From the NCBI RefSeq assembly GCF_001866075.3, contig NZ_CP063356.1, forward strand, positions 3,276,164-3,340,163: DNA of 64,000 nt, in the 5' to 3' direction. This stretch comes from Anaerobacillus isosaccharinicus. GTDB lineage: Bacteria > Bacillota > Bacilli > Bacillales > Anaerobacillaceae. Numbering within the stretch: position 1 is the first letter of the stretch; each line of letters opens with the position of its first letter. Positions 26,034-34,229 of this stretch are shown in pieces. Under the pieces are notes generated by a model that did no database searches, was not told the DNA's origin, and saw only the letters and a list, made by a program, of their open reading frames with translations. The translations under genes and the position numbers were made by a program.

Positions 26034-26543
26034 ATGAAATGGTCAGTTCAACAGTTAAATACGTTAAAAAATAAGGGAATAAAATTTGATGAAATGGTTG
26101 ACGTAAGTGATATCAAAAAGGTCGACCAAGAAATTAGAAATATTTCACTAGTGCACGTGAAAGGTGAAGGAACTTTTTCAAATCATTCCGTTACTTTTAC
26201 TCTTGAAATAAAGGGAGAAATGATCTTACCTTGTTCAAGAACTCTTGCAGATGTATCTTTTCCTTTCGAAATCGAAACAGCTGAAATGTTTAAGCTGCAT
26301 GATTGGATAGGGTTTGATGATCGTGATGATGAAATACATGATCTGATAAACGATACAGTGGACTTACTTCCTTATATTAAACAAGCTATCCTTTTAGAAA
26401 TTCCGATACAAATTTTTTGTGAAGATAAAAAAGGAGAAGCACCCCCAAAGGGTAATGATTGGGAACTAATTACAGAAGAGAACAAAAAAGAACGAATAGA
26501 TCCGCGCTTAGCAGATTTAGCAAAGTTCTTTGATGACAAGTAA
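26034..26543 (+). CDS. ylbN: YlbN, DUF177/YceD family protein
   Basis: A 169-residue acidic protein of the YceD/DUF177 family, always found just ahead of rpmF and thought to be tied to ribosome assembly or 23S rRNA processing. Recognisable parts are the middle beta region (VKGEGTFSNHSVTFTLEIKGEM, then LPCSRTLADVSFPF) and the C-terminal WELITEENKKERIDPRLADLAKFF. ATG 26034 follows GAGGTG by 7 bases and the promoter by 28. Confidence 0.9.
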   Translation: MKWSVQQLNTLKNKGIKFDEMVDVSDIKKVDQEIRNISLVHVKGEGTFSNHSVTFTLEIKGEMILPCSRTLADVSFPFEIETAEMFKLHDWIGFDDRDDEIHDLINDTVDLLPYIKQAILLEIPIQIFCEDKKGEAPPKGNDWELITEENKKERIDPRLADLAKFFDDK

Positions 26544-26622
26544 TGTGTTTAAAAATGTAAGTATCCGGCATTCCGGCCTTCATTTTAACATATTTTAATC
26601 ACAGTTGAAGGAGGTGGGAATC

Positions 26623-26796
26623 ATGGCAGTACCTTTTCGTAGAACGTCAAAGACTCGTAAAAATAAGCGTCGTACACACTATAAGTTAATGGTACCAGGA
26701 ATGGTAAAATGCCCAGAGTGCGGCGAATTAAAACTTGCTCACCGCGTATGTAAAGAGTGTGGGTCTTATAAAGGAAATGAAGTAGTAAGCAAGTAA
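26623..26796 (+). CDS. rpmF: 50S ribosomal protein L32
   Basis: A 57-residue ribosomal protein: [22 protein letters not shown], then a zinc ribbon with two pairs CPEC and CKEC. It is therefore the zinc-containing form of L32. ATG 26623 is set by AAGGAGG upstream. It is co-transcribed with ylbN from the strong promoter at 25977 and ends at a strong terminator. Confidence 0.98.
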   Translation: MAVPFRRTSKTRKNKRRTHYKLMVPGMVKCPECGELKLAHRVCKECGSYKGNEVVSK

Positions 26797-26802
26797 TTCT
26801 TG

Positions 26803-26836
26803 CAAAAAACAGGAAGGGATCCCCTTCCTGTTTTTT
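26803..26836 (+). terminator. Terminator of ylbN-rpmF
   Basis: A stem AAAACAGGAAGG / CCTTCCTGTTTT around GGATCC-like loop bases, followed by six T. Confidence 0.92.
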
Positions 26837-26891
26837 ATTTGTCTCTTATTATTGTATAATTAAGAAAAGTCTGAATAGAGGTGGGGAGAAG

Positions 26892-27638
26892 ATGGGGAAA
26901 GTAGAACTCCGTATCGAAAATGATCAAGCGTGGATTACGCTTAATCGACCAGAAAAAAGAAATGCGATTGATTATGAAGTCATTGATTTACTTAATGAGA
27001 AGTTAGACGTTATTCAAACCAGAAGTGACGCTAAAATTGTCATTATCACAGGTGCTGGTAATGACGCATTTTGTTCTGGAGGAGATTTATCAGTTTTTCA
27101 CCAAATACATACAAAGACAGATGCCCGTGAAATGCTTTTAAAAATGGCAAACGTACTTTATAAATTATTTTTCTTCCCGAAACCAACTGTTGCCTATTTA
27201 AATGGGACTGCTGTAGGTGGTGGCTGTGAAATTGCAACTGCCTGCGACTTGCGAATAGCCGAAAAAAATATAAAGTTGGGATTTATCCAAGGAAAGCTTG
27301 GGATTACAACAGGTTGGGGTGGTTCGACATATTTAATGGAACGGTTGAATAACCAAGAAGCTATTCAGTTATTAATGTCAGCTAATCCCTTTGACGCAAA
27401 TGAAGGGATTAAAAAAGGCTTTATCCAAAATATTTATGATAGAGAAAACTTTGAGCAATGGATTACTACGTTTACTAGACAACCGGTAGGAGTGTTAATG
27501 GCTTATAAACAAAGACTTTTATCCCAACATGATCGACCAAAGCTTTATAAACATGTACTAGAGGAAATAGAAGATTGCTCAACACTCTGGGAAACTCCTG
27601 AACATCATGAAGCGGTGCAGCGCTTCATAAATAAGTAA
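26892..27638 (+). CDS. Enoyl-CoA hydratase/isomerase (crotonase) family protein
   Basis: A 248-residue crotonase-fold protein with the CoA-site motifs LNRPEKRNAID, CSGGDLSVF (oxyanion hole) and GTAVGGGCEIATACDLRIA. The first catalytic glutamate of canonical hydratases is present (GGGCE). The second, normally in QPE, is replaced by glutamine in GFIQGKLGI, so classical enoyl-CoA hydration is doubtful. Another crotonase activity (isomerase, hydrolase or lyase) is possible. GAGGTGGGG precedes ATG 26892. It stands alone between rpmF and gerR, a place where B. subtilis has no such gene. Confidence 0.85.
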   Translation: MGKVELRIENDQAWITLNRPEKRNAIDYEVIDLLNEKLDVIQTRSDAKIVIITGAGNDAFCSGGDLSVFHQIHTKTDAREMLLKMANVLYKLFFFPKPTVAYLNGTAVGGGCEIATACDLRIAEKNIKLGFIQGKLGITTGWGGSTYLMERLNNQEAIQLLMSANPFDANEGIKKGFIQNIYDRENFEQWITTFTRQPVGVLMAYKQRLLSQHDRPKLYKHVLEEIEDCSTLWETPEHHEAVQRFINK

Positions 27639-27771
27639 CCGTTTTCAAGTCCAACATTGCTCTGAATAAATAGCTTTAAATAGGTAATAATTCCTTAATA
27701 GATCAAAAGAGTCTATCTTTTCTAGTAATTGCATAAAGATAGTAAAAAAGGATTTTCATTGGAGGGATTAG

Positions 27772-28353
27772 ATGTCTATCGTTCGTCAAGATGCTTGGAC
27801 TAATGATGAGGATTTAGTATTAGCGGAAGTTGTTTTAAGGCATATACGTGAAGGTAGTACTCAATTAGCTGCGTTTGATGAAGTTGGGGAACGCTTGTCA
27901 CGAACTTCGGCGGCTTGTGGTTTTAGATGGAATTCGAGTATTCGGAAAAAGTATGAAGCTGCGATTGCGATTGCAAAAAAACAGCGAAAAAGTTTAAAGA
28001 AAACGAAGTTGGACGATATAGACAAAGGTGCTCCTGTTGAAATAGCTAGTGAACTTACGGGAGAAATTAAACCGAAGCTTGAAATTGTCAAAGCAAGTAA
28101 CTCACATGCTCTAACAATAGATCATGTCATTGAATTTTTAACTTCTCAAAAAGAAATGTTGTCTTCTAATAACAACATTCTTAGTAAAAATAACGAATTG
28201 ACAGAAACGGTTGAACAACTTACTAAAGAAAACAACCGATTAGTAAAAGAACTTTCAACACTTCAAAATAATTATGATGTGATGAAGCAAGATTATCGAA
28301 TGCTAATTGATATTATGGATCGTGCAAAGCAAATGTCGGTAGCGAAGAATTAA
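27772..28353 (+). CDS. gerR: RsfA-family transcription factor GerR (YlbO)
   Basis: A 193-residue regulator. The N-terminal 65 residues form a Myb/SANT-like helix-turn-helix ([21 protein letters not shown] ... [17 protein letters not shown]). The C-terminal third (about 120-185) is a coiled coil rich in N, E and L. RsfA-family regulators tune compartment-specific sporulation genes, and B. subtilis YlbO/GerR is made under sigma-E in the mother cell. GGAGGG lies 6 bases before ATG 27772. It lies between rpmF and ylbP as in B. subtilis, apart from the crotonase gene. Confidence 0.88.
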   Translation: MSIVRQDAWTNDEDLVLAEVVLRHIREGSTQLAAFDEVGERLSRTSAACGFRWNSSIRKKYEAAIAIAKKQRKSLKKTKLDDIDKGAPVEIASELTGEIKPKLEIVKASNSHALTIDHVIEFLTSQKEMLSSNNNILSKNNELTETVEQLTKENNRLVKELSTLQNNYDVMKQDYRMLIDIMDRAKQMSVAKN

Positions 28354-28363
28354 CTAGATAACG

Positions 28364-28400
28364 AAAAAGGATCGGCCCTTGAATGGGCTGATCCTTTCCT
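28364..28400 (+). terminator. Terminator after gerR
   Basis: A 13-bp stem (AAAGGATCGGCCC / GGGCTGATCCTTT, one G-U pair) with a short loop, followed by CCTTT. It also lies ahead of the convergent ylbP gene. Confidence 0.85.
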
Positions 28401-28434
28401 TTAGTAAGTAATTAAAAGTCTAAATATACACTAG

Positions 28435-28908
28435 TTATTCTTTTTCTGTTACCCCTTCAGGAAACCAAACATAAGGATTTTCACCGCGGTCTCTTTCTTG
28501 GTGGTAAGTCAATGCATTGAAGCCCATTTTTGTCCAAAACTCATCAGAACGTTGACGGGCATTCGTCTTAACTGGTAAATTAAAACTTTTTGCATGATTA
28601 ACAAGAACTTCTCCATAACCTTTACCACGGTAAGGTTCAAGAACTTCTAATTTCCATAGTTCATAATAATCTTGGGCAGGTTCAAAGTAGACATCGTATT
28701 TTTTATCAATTCGATATAAGCTCATCCTAGCAACAAGTTTATTGCCATAATAAATTCCGTAAAAAGGAGACTCGCTATCATCCTCAATAATATTTGCGCG
28801 TAAATCTTCTTTCATCGATAATTCTTGTGCACCATACTCTCTAAAGCTTTCGAAATCCTCTAGTGTCTTATAATTAACTAGTAAACGTTTAACTTCAATA
28901 TTTTCCAT
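28435..28908 (-). CDS. ylbP: GNAT-family N-acetyltransferase YlbP
   Basis: A 157-residue acetyltransferase with the family start EVKRLLVNYKTLEDF and the acetyl-CoA-binding loop EPYRGKGYGEVLV (R/QxxGxG/A type) near 107-119. YlbP of B. subtilis has the same length and layout; its substrate is unknown. ATG 28908 is set by GGAGG upstream; the frame stays open to 28923. It reads opposite to gerR and panE, as in B. subtilis. Confidence 0.88.
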   Translation of the reverse strand: MENIEVKRLLVNYKTLEDFESFREYGAQELSMKEDLRANIIEDDSESPFYGIYYGNKLVARMSLYRIDKKYDVYFEPAQDYYELWKLEVLEPYRGKGYGEVLVNHAKSFNLPVKTNARQRSDEFWTKMGFNALTYHQERDRGENPYVWFPEGVTEKE

Positions 28909-29145
28909 AATCAAAACCTCCATACCATGATAAATTGTCTTGTTAAAGAATTTCTTGTCCTTCTTTATTTTACTATAAAATTTACAGGAGAGTTATCTAT
29001 AAATTTAAATTTATTAAAAAATATATTTGAATTTATCCTAAAACATGTTTATTTATTTAGTTTCTTTACGTTTCATATGCTAATATTTAATAAAAGAGGT
29101 TGTTCATCTCTTTTTGACAGGTTCAAAATAGGTAGGTGAGTTTTT

Positions 29146-30063
29146 GTGAAAAAAATAGGAATTATTGGTGGTGGCTCCATAGGGCTTCTTTTAGCTGGAT
29201 ATTTATGTAAAGCGGGTTTTGGTGTTACTGTTTACACAAATACGAAAGAGCAGGCTAATCAATTGAATCGTGATGGGTTAACTTTGCGAAGTGATGTTGA
29301 AGAAATAGTTGTCCCCGTTAGTAGTACTCCATTTTCTGAAATGAGCCAACTAAACGAAGATTGTCTTTTTATTGCTGTTAAACAATATCATTTAAAACAA
29401 TTAATGGCTCGTCTTCCAAGCTTACTTGGAAAGGTAAATTCACTTATTTTTATACAAAATGGTATGGGCCATTTAAAATACTTAGAAGAGCTTACTTCCG
29501 ATGTTGAGAATATCTTTGTAGCGATTGTTGAGCATGGTGCTTTGAAAGATCACCAAACTGTTGTAACTCATACTGGTATTGGAGAAATGAAAATTGGCGC
29601 CTTCCGTAAAGGTAAGCAAAGTCAAATGGAAGTCTGGAAGGGTTTAACAGCAGTTGGTTTTTATACAGCCATCTATAAAGATTGGCTTGACATAATGGAA
29701 AAAAAATTGGTGGTTAATGGGGTAATAAATCCATTAACGGCTATATATAAAGTTGAAAATGGAAACTTGCTTACGAATACGTATTATTTCCAAGTGATGC
29801 GTCGGCTATTTGAAGAAATTTCCCTCATTTATAAATGTACTGAACAAGATTGGCAACTAATTGTTGATATCTGTAAGAAAACTAGTCGAAATCGTTCATC
29901 TATGCTAAGAGACATCGAAGAAGGAAGAGAGACTGAAATAGAAGCAATTACAGGCGTAATCTTAGAAAAAGGTGCCTTACATAATAAAAAATTACCGTTA
30001 AATCAATTTATTTATCATAGTGTGAAAGGATTGGAAATCCAAAGGAAGGAGGAGAAAATGTGA
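29146..30063 (+). CDS. panE: 2-dehydropantoate 2-reductase (YlbQ/PanE)
   Basis: Ketopantoate reductase of 305 residues that uses NADPH to make pantoate for coenzyme A. The N-terminus has the dinucleotide motif GIIGGGSIGLLLAGYL. VKQYH (about 79) holds the conserved lysine region, and KLVVNGVINPLTAIYKVENG near 183 is the family's catalytic and substrate segment. The start is GTG 29146 with GGTAGGTGAG upstream. It overlaps the next gene by 4 bases (GTGA), so the two are translationally coupled. Confidence 0.92.
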   Translation: MKKIGIIGGGSIGLLLAGYLCKAGFGVTVYTNTKEQANQLNRDGLTLRSDVEEIVVPVSSTPFSEMSQLNEDCLFIAVKQYHLKQLMARLPSLLGKVNSLIFIQNGMGHLKYLEELTSDVENIFVAIVEHGALKDHQTVVTHTGIGEMKIGAFRKGKQSQMEVWKGLTAVGFYTAIYKDWLDIMEKKLVVNGVINPLTAIYKVENGNLLTNTYYFQVMRRLFEEISLIYKCTEQDWQLIVDICKKTSRNRSSMLRDIEEGRETEIEAITGVILEKGALHNKKLPLNQFIYHSVKGLEIQRKEEKM

Positions 30064-30446
30064 GTGATGCTTTAGCTTGGATGGTAGCTACTTTTGTGAC
30101 GTTACCGATTTTTGCTTTTTATCTAGTCTATATTGTTACTGTGAAAGCGACGAAAAATAAAAAAAAATCGATAAAACTAGCCGTTGATATTTCTGCGTCC
30201 TTTTTTATTATCGCTGTTTACTTTATTGCTTATGAAATCTGGTCCCAATCTTTATTTTGGGTCATGATTATCAGTTTGATCGTAGTGGCAATGATTTTTA
30301 CAGTTGTCCATTGGAAAATTTCCGAAGATATTCATTTAGGTAAATTATTAAAAGGGATTTGGCGTTTTAATTTTCTTCTTTATGTTTTTGCTTATATTTT
30401 GCTTAGCGTATATGGATTGTTTATTAGTATATATTCAGTTACATAG
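30060..30446 (+). CDS. DUF3397 membrane protein
   Basis: A 128-residue protein with four hydrophobic segments (about 5-25, 40-59, 63-82, 102-125) and a basic cytoplasmic loop KATKNKKKS. It fits the DUF3397 family of bacilli, which usually lies just before bshC. The function is unknown. The GTG start at 30060 overlaps the panE stop; AAAGGAGG precedes it. Confidence 0.78.
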   Translation: MSDALAWMVATFVTLPIFAFYLVYIVTVKATKNKKKSIKLAVDISASFFIIAVYFIAYEIWSQSLFWVMIISLIVVAMIFTVVHWKISEDIHLGKLLKGIWRFNFLLYVFAYILLSVYGLFISIYSVT

Positions 30447-30534
30447 TTAATGTTAATTATTAGCGAAAATGTTCTTAGTCTGCTATACTCTAAATTATTT
30501 CAGTCTGAGGATTTTATTGGGAGGTGTATGCAGA

Positions 30535-32160
30535 TTGCTGATAAAAGAATGTCATTTAAACCAATCAAAATTAATGAAAGATTATATAGAAGGCAAACAA
30601 CCTCTACAATCATTATTTGATTATTGCTATAAAGAAGAAATTGACTATAACAAGCGTCTCCAAGAATTAAGCCAAAGAGAATTTCCGAGAGAAGCTCTCA
30701 CTGAACATTTGTTGGAATTCAATAAAAAGTATCAATGTTCTTCCAAAACTGTTACAAATATTGAAAAGTTGCTTGATGGAAAATCTGTTGTTGTTGTTGG
30801 TGGGCAGCAAGCAGGGGTTTTGACTGGTCCCCTTTATACCATACATAAAATAATTTCGATCTTAAAGCTAGCCGAAATGCAGGAAGCAAAATTGCAAGTA
30901 CCTGTTGTCCCTGTCTTTTGGGTAGCGGGAGAAGATCATGATTTTGATGAGATCAACCATCTATTTAGTGTAGGTTCAGATAAGCTTCATAAACGCAAAA
31001 TTCACCAGGAGAACAGTAGTAAAAAATCTGTATCTGACCTAAAGTTAGATAAAGAAGCTTTAAAGAAGCTTGTTGTTGAAGTGTTCCTTGATAGTAATGA
31101 AACAAGTAACACTAGTGCTCTGTTAAATGAGATTAATAAATCTATCGTTGAGAGCGATAATTATGTTGATTTTTTCAGTTCGTTAATTCACAAGCTATTT
31201 AAGGATAGTGGGATCGTTCTAATCGATTCTCATAACCAACGACTTAGAAAGTTAGAAGTTCCTTTTTTAAAAAGGCTTGTTGAAGGAAATGAAGCCTTAA
31301 ACAAAGGTTTTTTACATAACGCAAATGAACTTTTTAACAGCGGCTACGGTGAACCTATTGAACGCAGTAAAAATAATGCACATCTGTTTTACCATTTAGA
31401 CGGAACGAGATTACTGTTAGAGCGAAAGAATAAAAACTTATTCAGTGATAAACAACAAATTTGTTCGTTTACTAAAGAAGAGTTATTGTCTTTAGTTGAG
31501 ACAGAACCAGAGAACTTCAGTAACAACGTCGTAACAAGACCTTTAATGCAAGAATTTCTCCTTCCAGTATTAACTTTTGTTGGTGGCCCTGGCGAAATTG
31601 CCTACTGGGCGTCGTTAAAAGAGGTATTCCATTTGTTTGGATTTAAAGTACCGCCAGTAGCCCCTAGACTTTCTCTGACAATTGTTGAACCGCAGATTGT
31701 AAAATGGCTAGATAATGATGAGTCAGCTATTATTAGTGTAATTAAAGACGGGATAATAACTGGGCGCAATCATATTGCTTATTGGGATGAGAAAAGGCAG
31801 ATTGAAGAAGCGCTGCACCACGCAATAGGTGAAGTGGAGAAAATTACTGCCCCACTAAAGGAGTTAATTTCTCATTTTGATAAAGGGTTAGAAAAGCTTG
31901 CTCAAAAAAATGAACTAATTATTAAAAAAGAAATTTCATTTTTAGCTCAAAAAATTGAAAAAAGTGTTCGACAAAAATATGAGCATGAATGGTTAAAATT
32001 CGACCTAATTGAAGCAAACTTACTGCCAAATAAGGGACTTCAAGAACGGAGTTTGAATATAATTAGATACATAAATGAGTATGGTTTAGATTTTGTCACT
32101 AAGTTAGTTGAACTACCTTATGAGTTCAATGACACTCATAAGATTATTTTTTTGAAGTGA
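30535..32160 (+). CDS. bshC: Bacillithiol biosynthesis cysteine-adding enzyme BshC
   Basis: A 541-residue enzyme that adds cysteine to GlcN-malate in bacillithiol synthesis. Family features are VVVGGQQAGVLTGPLYTIHKIISIL (about 85-110), VPVFWVAGEDHDFDEINH (about 125-142), and FVGGPGEIAYWASLK near 345. A coiled-coil insertion lies between about 420 and 490. The frame is open from 30469, but GGAGGTG at 30521-30527 points to TTG 30535 as start, and the resulting length matches other BshC proteins. Confidence 0.92.
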   Translation: MLIKECHLNQSKLMKDYIEGKQPLQSLFDYCYKEEIDYNKRLQELSQREFPREALTEHLLEFNKKYQCSSKTVTNIEKLLDGKSVVVVGGQQAGVLTGPLYTIHKIISILKLAEMQEAKLQVPVVPVFWVAGEDHDFDEINHLFSVGSDKLHKRKIHQENSSKKSVSDLKLDKEALKKLVVEVFLDSNETSNTSALLNEINKSIVESDNYVDFFSSLIHKLFKDSGIVLIDSHNQRLRKLEVPFLKRLVEGNEALNKGFLHNANELFNSGYGEPIERSKNNAHLFYHLDGTRLLLERKNKNLFSDKQQICSFTKEELLSLVETEPENFSNNVVTRPLMQEFLLPVLTFVGGPGEIAYWASLKEVFHLFGFKVPPVAPRLSLTIVEPQIVKWLDNDESAIISVIKDGIITGRNHIAYWDEKRQIEEALHHAIGEVEKITAPLKELISHFDKGLEKLAQKNELIIKKEISFLAQKIEKSVRQKYEHEWLKFDLIEANLLPNKGLQERSLNIIRYINEYGLDFVTKLVELPYEFNDTHKIIFLK

Positions 32161-32204
32161 CAAATATCGTGAGTAAAGTCCTATAGTAAAGAAAAATGAC
32201 GAAC

Positions 32205-32236
32205 AAAAATCCTGTTTTGATAGCAGGATTTTTTTT
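32205..32236 (+). terminator. Terminator after bshC
   Basis: A stem AAAATCCTG / CAGGATTTT with a 9-base loop, followed by eight T. It separates bshC from the division and cell-wall cluster. Confidence 0.88.
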
Positions 32237-32257
32237 GTTTAAAAAGAATTTAAAAAT

Positions 32258-32305
32258 AAAGTGGTAGAAAGTGGGGGGATGTGGTATTTTAGAGGTATAA
32301 AGTGG
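32258..32305 (+). promoter_or_regulatory. MraZ-box operator array
   Basis: AAAGTGG at 32258-32264, AAAGTGG at 32268-32274, GATGTGG at 32278-32284, a weak TTTAGAG at 32288-32294, and AAAGTGG at 32299-32305. The period is 10, 10, 10 and 11 bases, so all lie on one helix face. MraZ is known to bind repeated GTGG-type boxes upstream of its own gene, so this is the autoregulatory site of the cluster. Confidence 0.85.
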
Positions 32306-32323
32306 GGAGAGGGGGACCTTCAC

Positions 32324-32755
32324 ATGTTTATGGGGGAATATCATCATACGATCGATGAAAAAGGAAGAATGATTATTCCTGCCAAGTTTCGTGAAGAGCT
32401 AGGCTCCAACTTTGTGGTTACAAGAGGATTAGATCATTGTTTATTCGTTTATCCTGAAAGTGAATGGAAGCAATTAGAAGAAAAACTTAAAGTTTTACCT
32501 TTTACAAAAAAGGATGCTAGAGCGTTCACCCGCTTTTTCTTTTCAGGAGCAACGGAATGTGAATTAGATAAGCAAGGAAGAATTCTTATCTCTTCACCAT
32601 TACGTCAATATGCAGAGCTTGAAAAAGAATGCGTTGTTATTGGCGTCTCAAACCGTGTTGAAGTTTGGAGTAAATCAACATGGGAGGAGTACTTTGCACA
32701 GTCAGAAGACTCCTTTAGTGAAATAGCAGAAGGAATTGTTGACTTTGACTTATAG
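32324..32755 (+). CDS. mraZ: Transcriptional regulator MraZ
   Basis: A 143-residue regulator with two AbrB-like halves, each carrying the DxxGR signature ([17 protein letters not shown] at 10-26, and [17 protein letters not shown] near 84-100). It forms a ring-shaped oligomer that binds the repeated boxes just upstream. ATG 32324 is chosen because the family starts [11 protein letters not shown]; a longer frame from 32261 would run through the operator boxes. It is the first gene of the division and cell-wall cluster. Confidence 0.95.
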   Translation: MFMGEYHHTIDEKGRMIIPAKFREELGSNFVVTRGLDHCLFVYPESEWKQLEEKLKVLPFTKKDARAFTRFFFSGATECELDKQGRILISSPLRQYAELEKECVVIGVSNRVEVWSKSTWEEYFAQSEDSFSEIAEGIVDFDL

Positions 32756-32877
32756 TTTTAAGGTAAATTTGAATGAGCGCTTTTTTTAATAATTTAATTA
32801 AACCTGTTATCTTAGGATAAACGGCTCTCATTTGTTGCACCATAGAAAAAGTACATATATTTTAAGAAGGTGTTATT

Positions 32878-33831
32878 ATGTTCGATCACATCACAGTATT
32901 AAAAGAAGAAGCCGTAGTTGGATTAAATATTAAACAAAATGGCATTTATGTAGACTGTACTCTTGGGGGGGCAGGACATTCACAATTAATTTTGTCGCAA
33001 CTTTCTAAAGAAGGGCATTTGTATGCCTTTGATCAAGATGATATTGCCATTGCTCATGCAAAAGAAAAATTAAAAGAATACGAAGGTCAATTTACAATTA
33101 TTAAAAGTAACTTTCGATATTTAGTAGACGAGTTAGCCAATAGAGGTATTCATAAAGTTGATGGGATCCTTTTTGATCTAGGGGTATCGTCACCACAACT
33201 TGATGAAGCTGAACGTGGTTTTAGTTATCATAACGATGCACCGTTAGATATGCGGATGGATCAATCCTCGTCACTAACAGCAGAAGAAATCGTCAATGAA
33301 TGGTCTTTTCATGACCTTATGAGGATTATTTCAAGGTATGGAGAAGAGAAATTTTCTAAGCAAATTGCTAGGAAAATTGAGGCGTATCGAGCTAATAAGC
33401 GAATTGAAACAACTGGGGAGTTAGTAGAGATCATTAAAGATGCGATTCCGGCACCAGCGAGGAGAACGGGGGGCCACCCTGCAAAGCGGACGTTTCAGGC
33501 GATTCGTATTGCTGTAAATGATGAATTAAAGGCATTTGAAGATGCTATTAATGGTGCTATAGAAATTGCAAGAGTAGGTGGGCGTATTGCAGTTATCACG
33601 TTCCATTCACTAGAAGATCGTATCTGTAAATCTGTCTTTAAAGATGCAAGTACAGGACCTGAGTTACCAAGAAATATGCCTGTTATTCCACAGGGGTATG
33701 AACCAGTTCTAAAGTTAATTACAAGAAAACCTATTGTTCCATCTGACGATGAAGTTGATGCAAATAAGCGTTCACGCTCTGCTAAGTTACGTATTGCTGA
33801 AAAACAAAAGGAGGTTTCATTGAATGAGTAA
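32878..33831 (+). CDS. rsmH: 16S rRNA (cytosine-1402-N4)-methyltransferase RsmH
   Basis: A 317-residue methyltransferase (formerly MraW) that modifies C1402 in the ribosomal decoding centre. Features are [13 protein letters not shown] at the start, the SAM motif [12 protein letters not shown] (24-35), [15 protein letters not shown] near 97, and [18 protein letters not shown] near 199. GAAGGTG precedes ATG 32878. It overlaps ftsL by 8 bases. Confidence 0.97.
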   Translation: MFDHITVLKEEAVVGLNIKQNGIYVDCTLGGAGHSQLILSQLSKEGHLYAFDQDDIAIAHAKEKLKEYEGQFTIIKSNFRYLVDELANRGIHKVDGILFDLGVSSPQLDEAERGFSYHNDAPLDMRMDQSSSLTAEEIVNEWSFHDLMRIISRYGEEKFSKQIARKIEAYRANKRIETTGELVEIIKDAIPAPARRTGGHPAKRTFQAIRIAVNDELKAFEDAINGAIEIARVGGRIAVITFHSLEDRICKSVFKDASTGPELPRNMPVIPQGYEPVLKLITRKPIVPSDDEVDANKRSRSAKLRIAEKQKEVSLNE

Positions 33832-34186
33832 TCTTGCCAGACAGCTTGAAACAAGACAGATTCAAGATATAGCCACTAGAACACGAACAAAACCTGTCAT
33901 AAAAACAAAAAATCGCATATCAAGTGGTGAAAAGTTTTTATATTTTACGACTGTTATAGGGGTAGTTTTTGCTACATACTTAGTTATTTCAGCGTATGCG
34001 GCTATCTATATTACAAATAACGAAATTCATACACTCGAAAGATCGATTAACAACCAAGTGACGAACAATGAAGCCCTGCAGTTACAAGTGACAGAACTTT
34101 CTGCTCCAGATCGTATTTTACAAATAGCTACCGAAAAGCTTGGGATGACATTGAACGACAAAAATGTAAAGGTTGTGAGTAACTAG
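33824..34186 (+). CDS. ftsL: Cell division protein FtsL
   Basis: A 120-residue bitopic protein: a basic cytoplasmic N-terminus (1-40), one membrane helix (about 44-66), and an extracytoplasmic leucine-zipper-like coiled coil ([27 protein letters not shown]). FtsL joins DivIB and DivIC and activates the septal synthase. It starts inside the last codons of rsmH. Family identity rests on this layout and on position, as FtsL sequences diverge strongly. Confidence 0.9.
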   Translation: MSNLARQLETRQIQDIATRTRTKPVIKTKNRISSGEKFLYFTTVIGVVFATYLVISAYAAIYITNNEIHTLERSINNQVTNNEALQLQVTELSAPDRILQIATEKLGMTLNDKNVKVVSN

Positions 34187-34229
34187 TTCAATTTTGAACT
34201 AGTTTTTCACATATTAAGAGGTGATCATC

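Noticed and set aside
28927-29139. 70-codon hydrophobic open frame before panE
   Set aside because: Low-complexity AT-rich translation, no convincing ribosome-binding site, ends at the panE ribosome-binding site; most likely chance.
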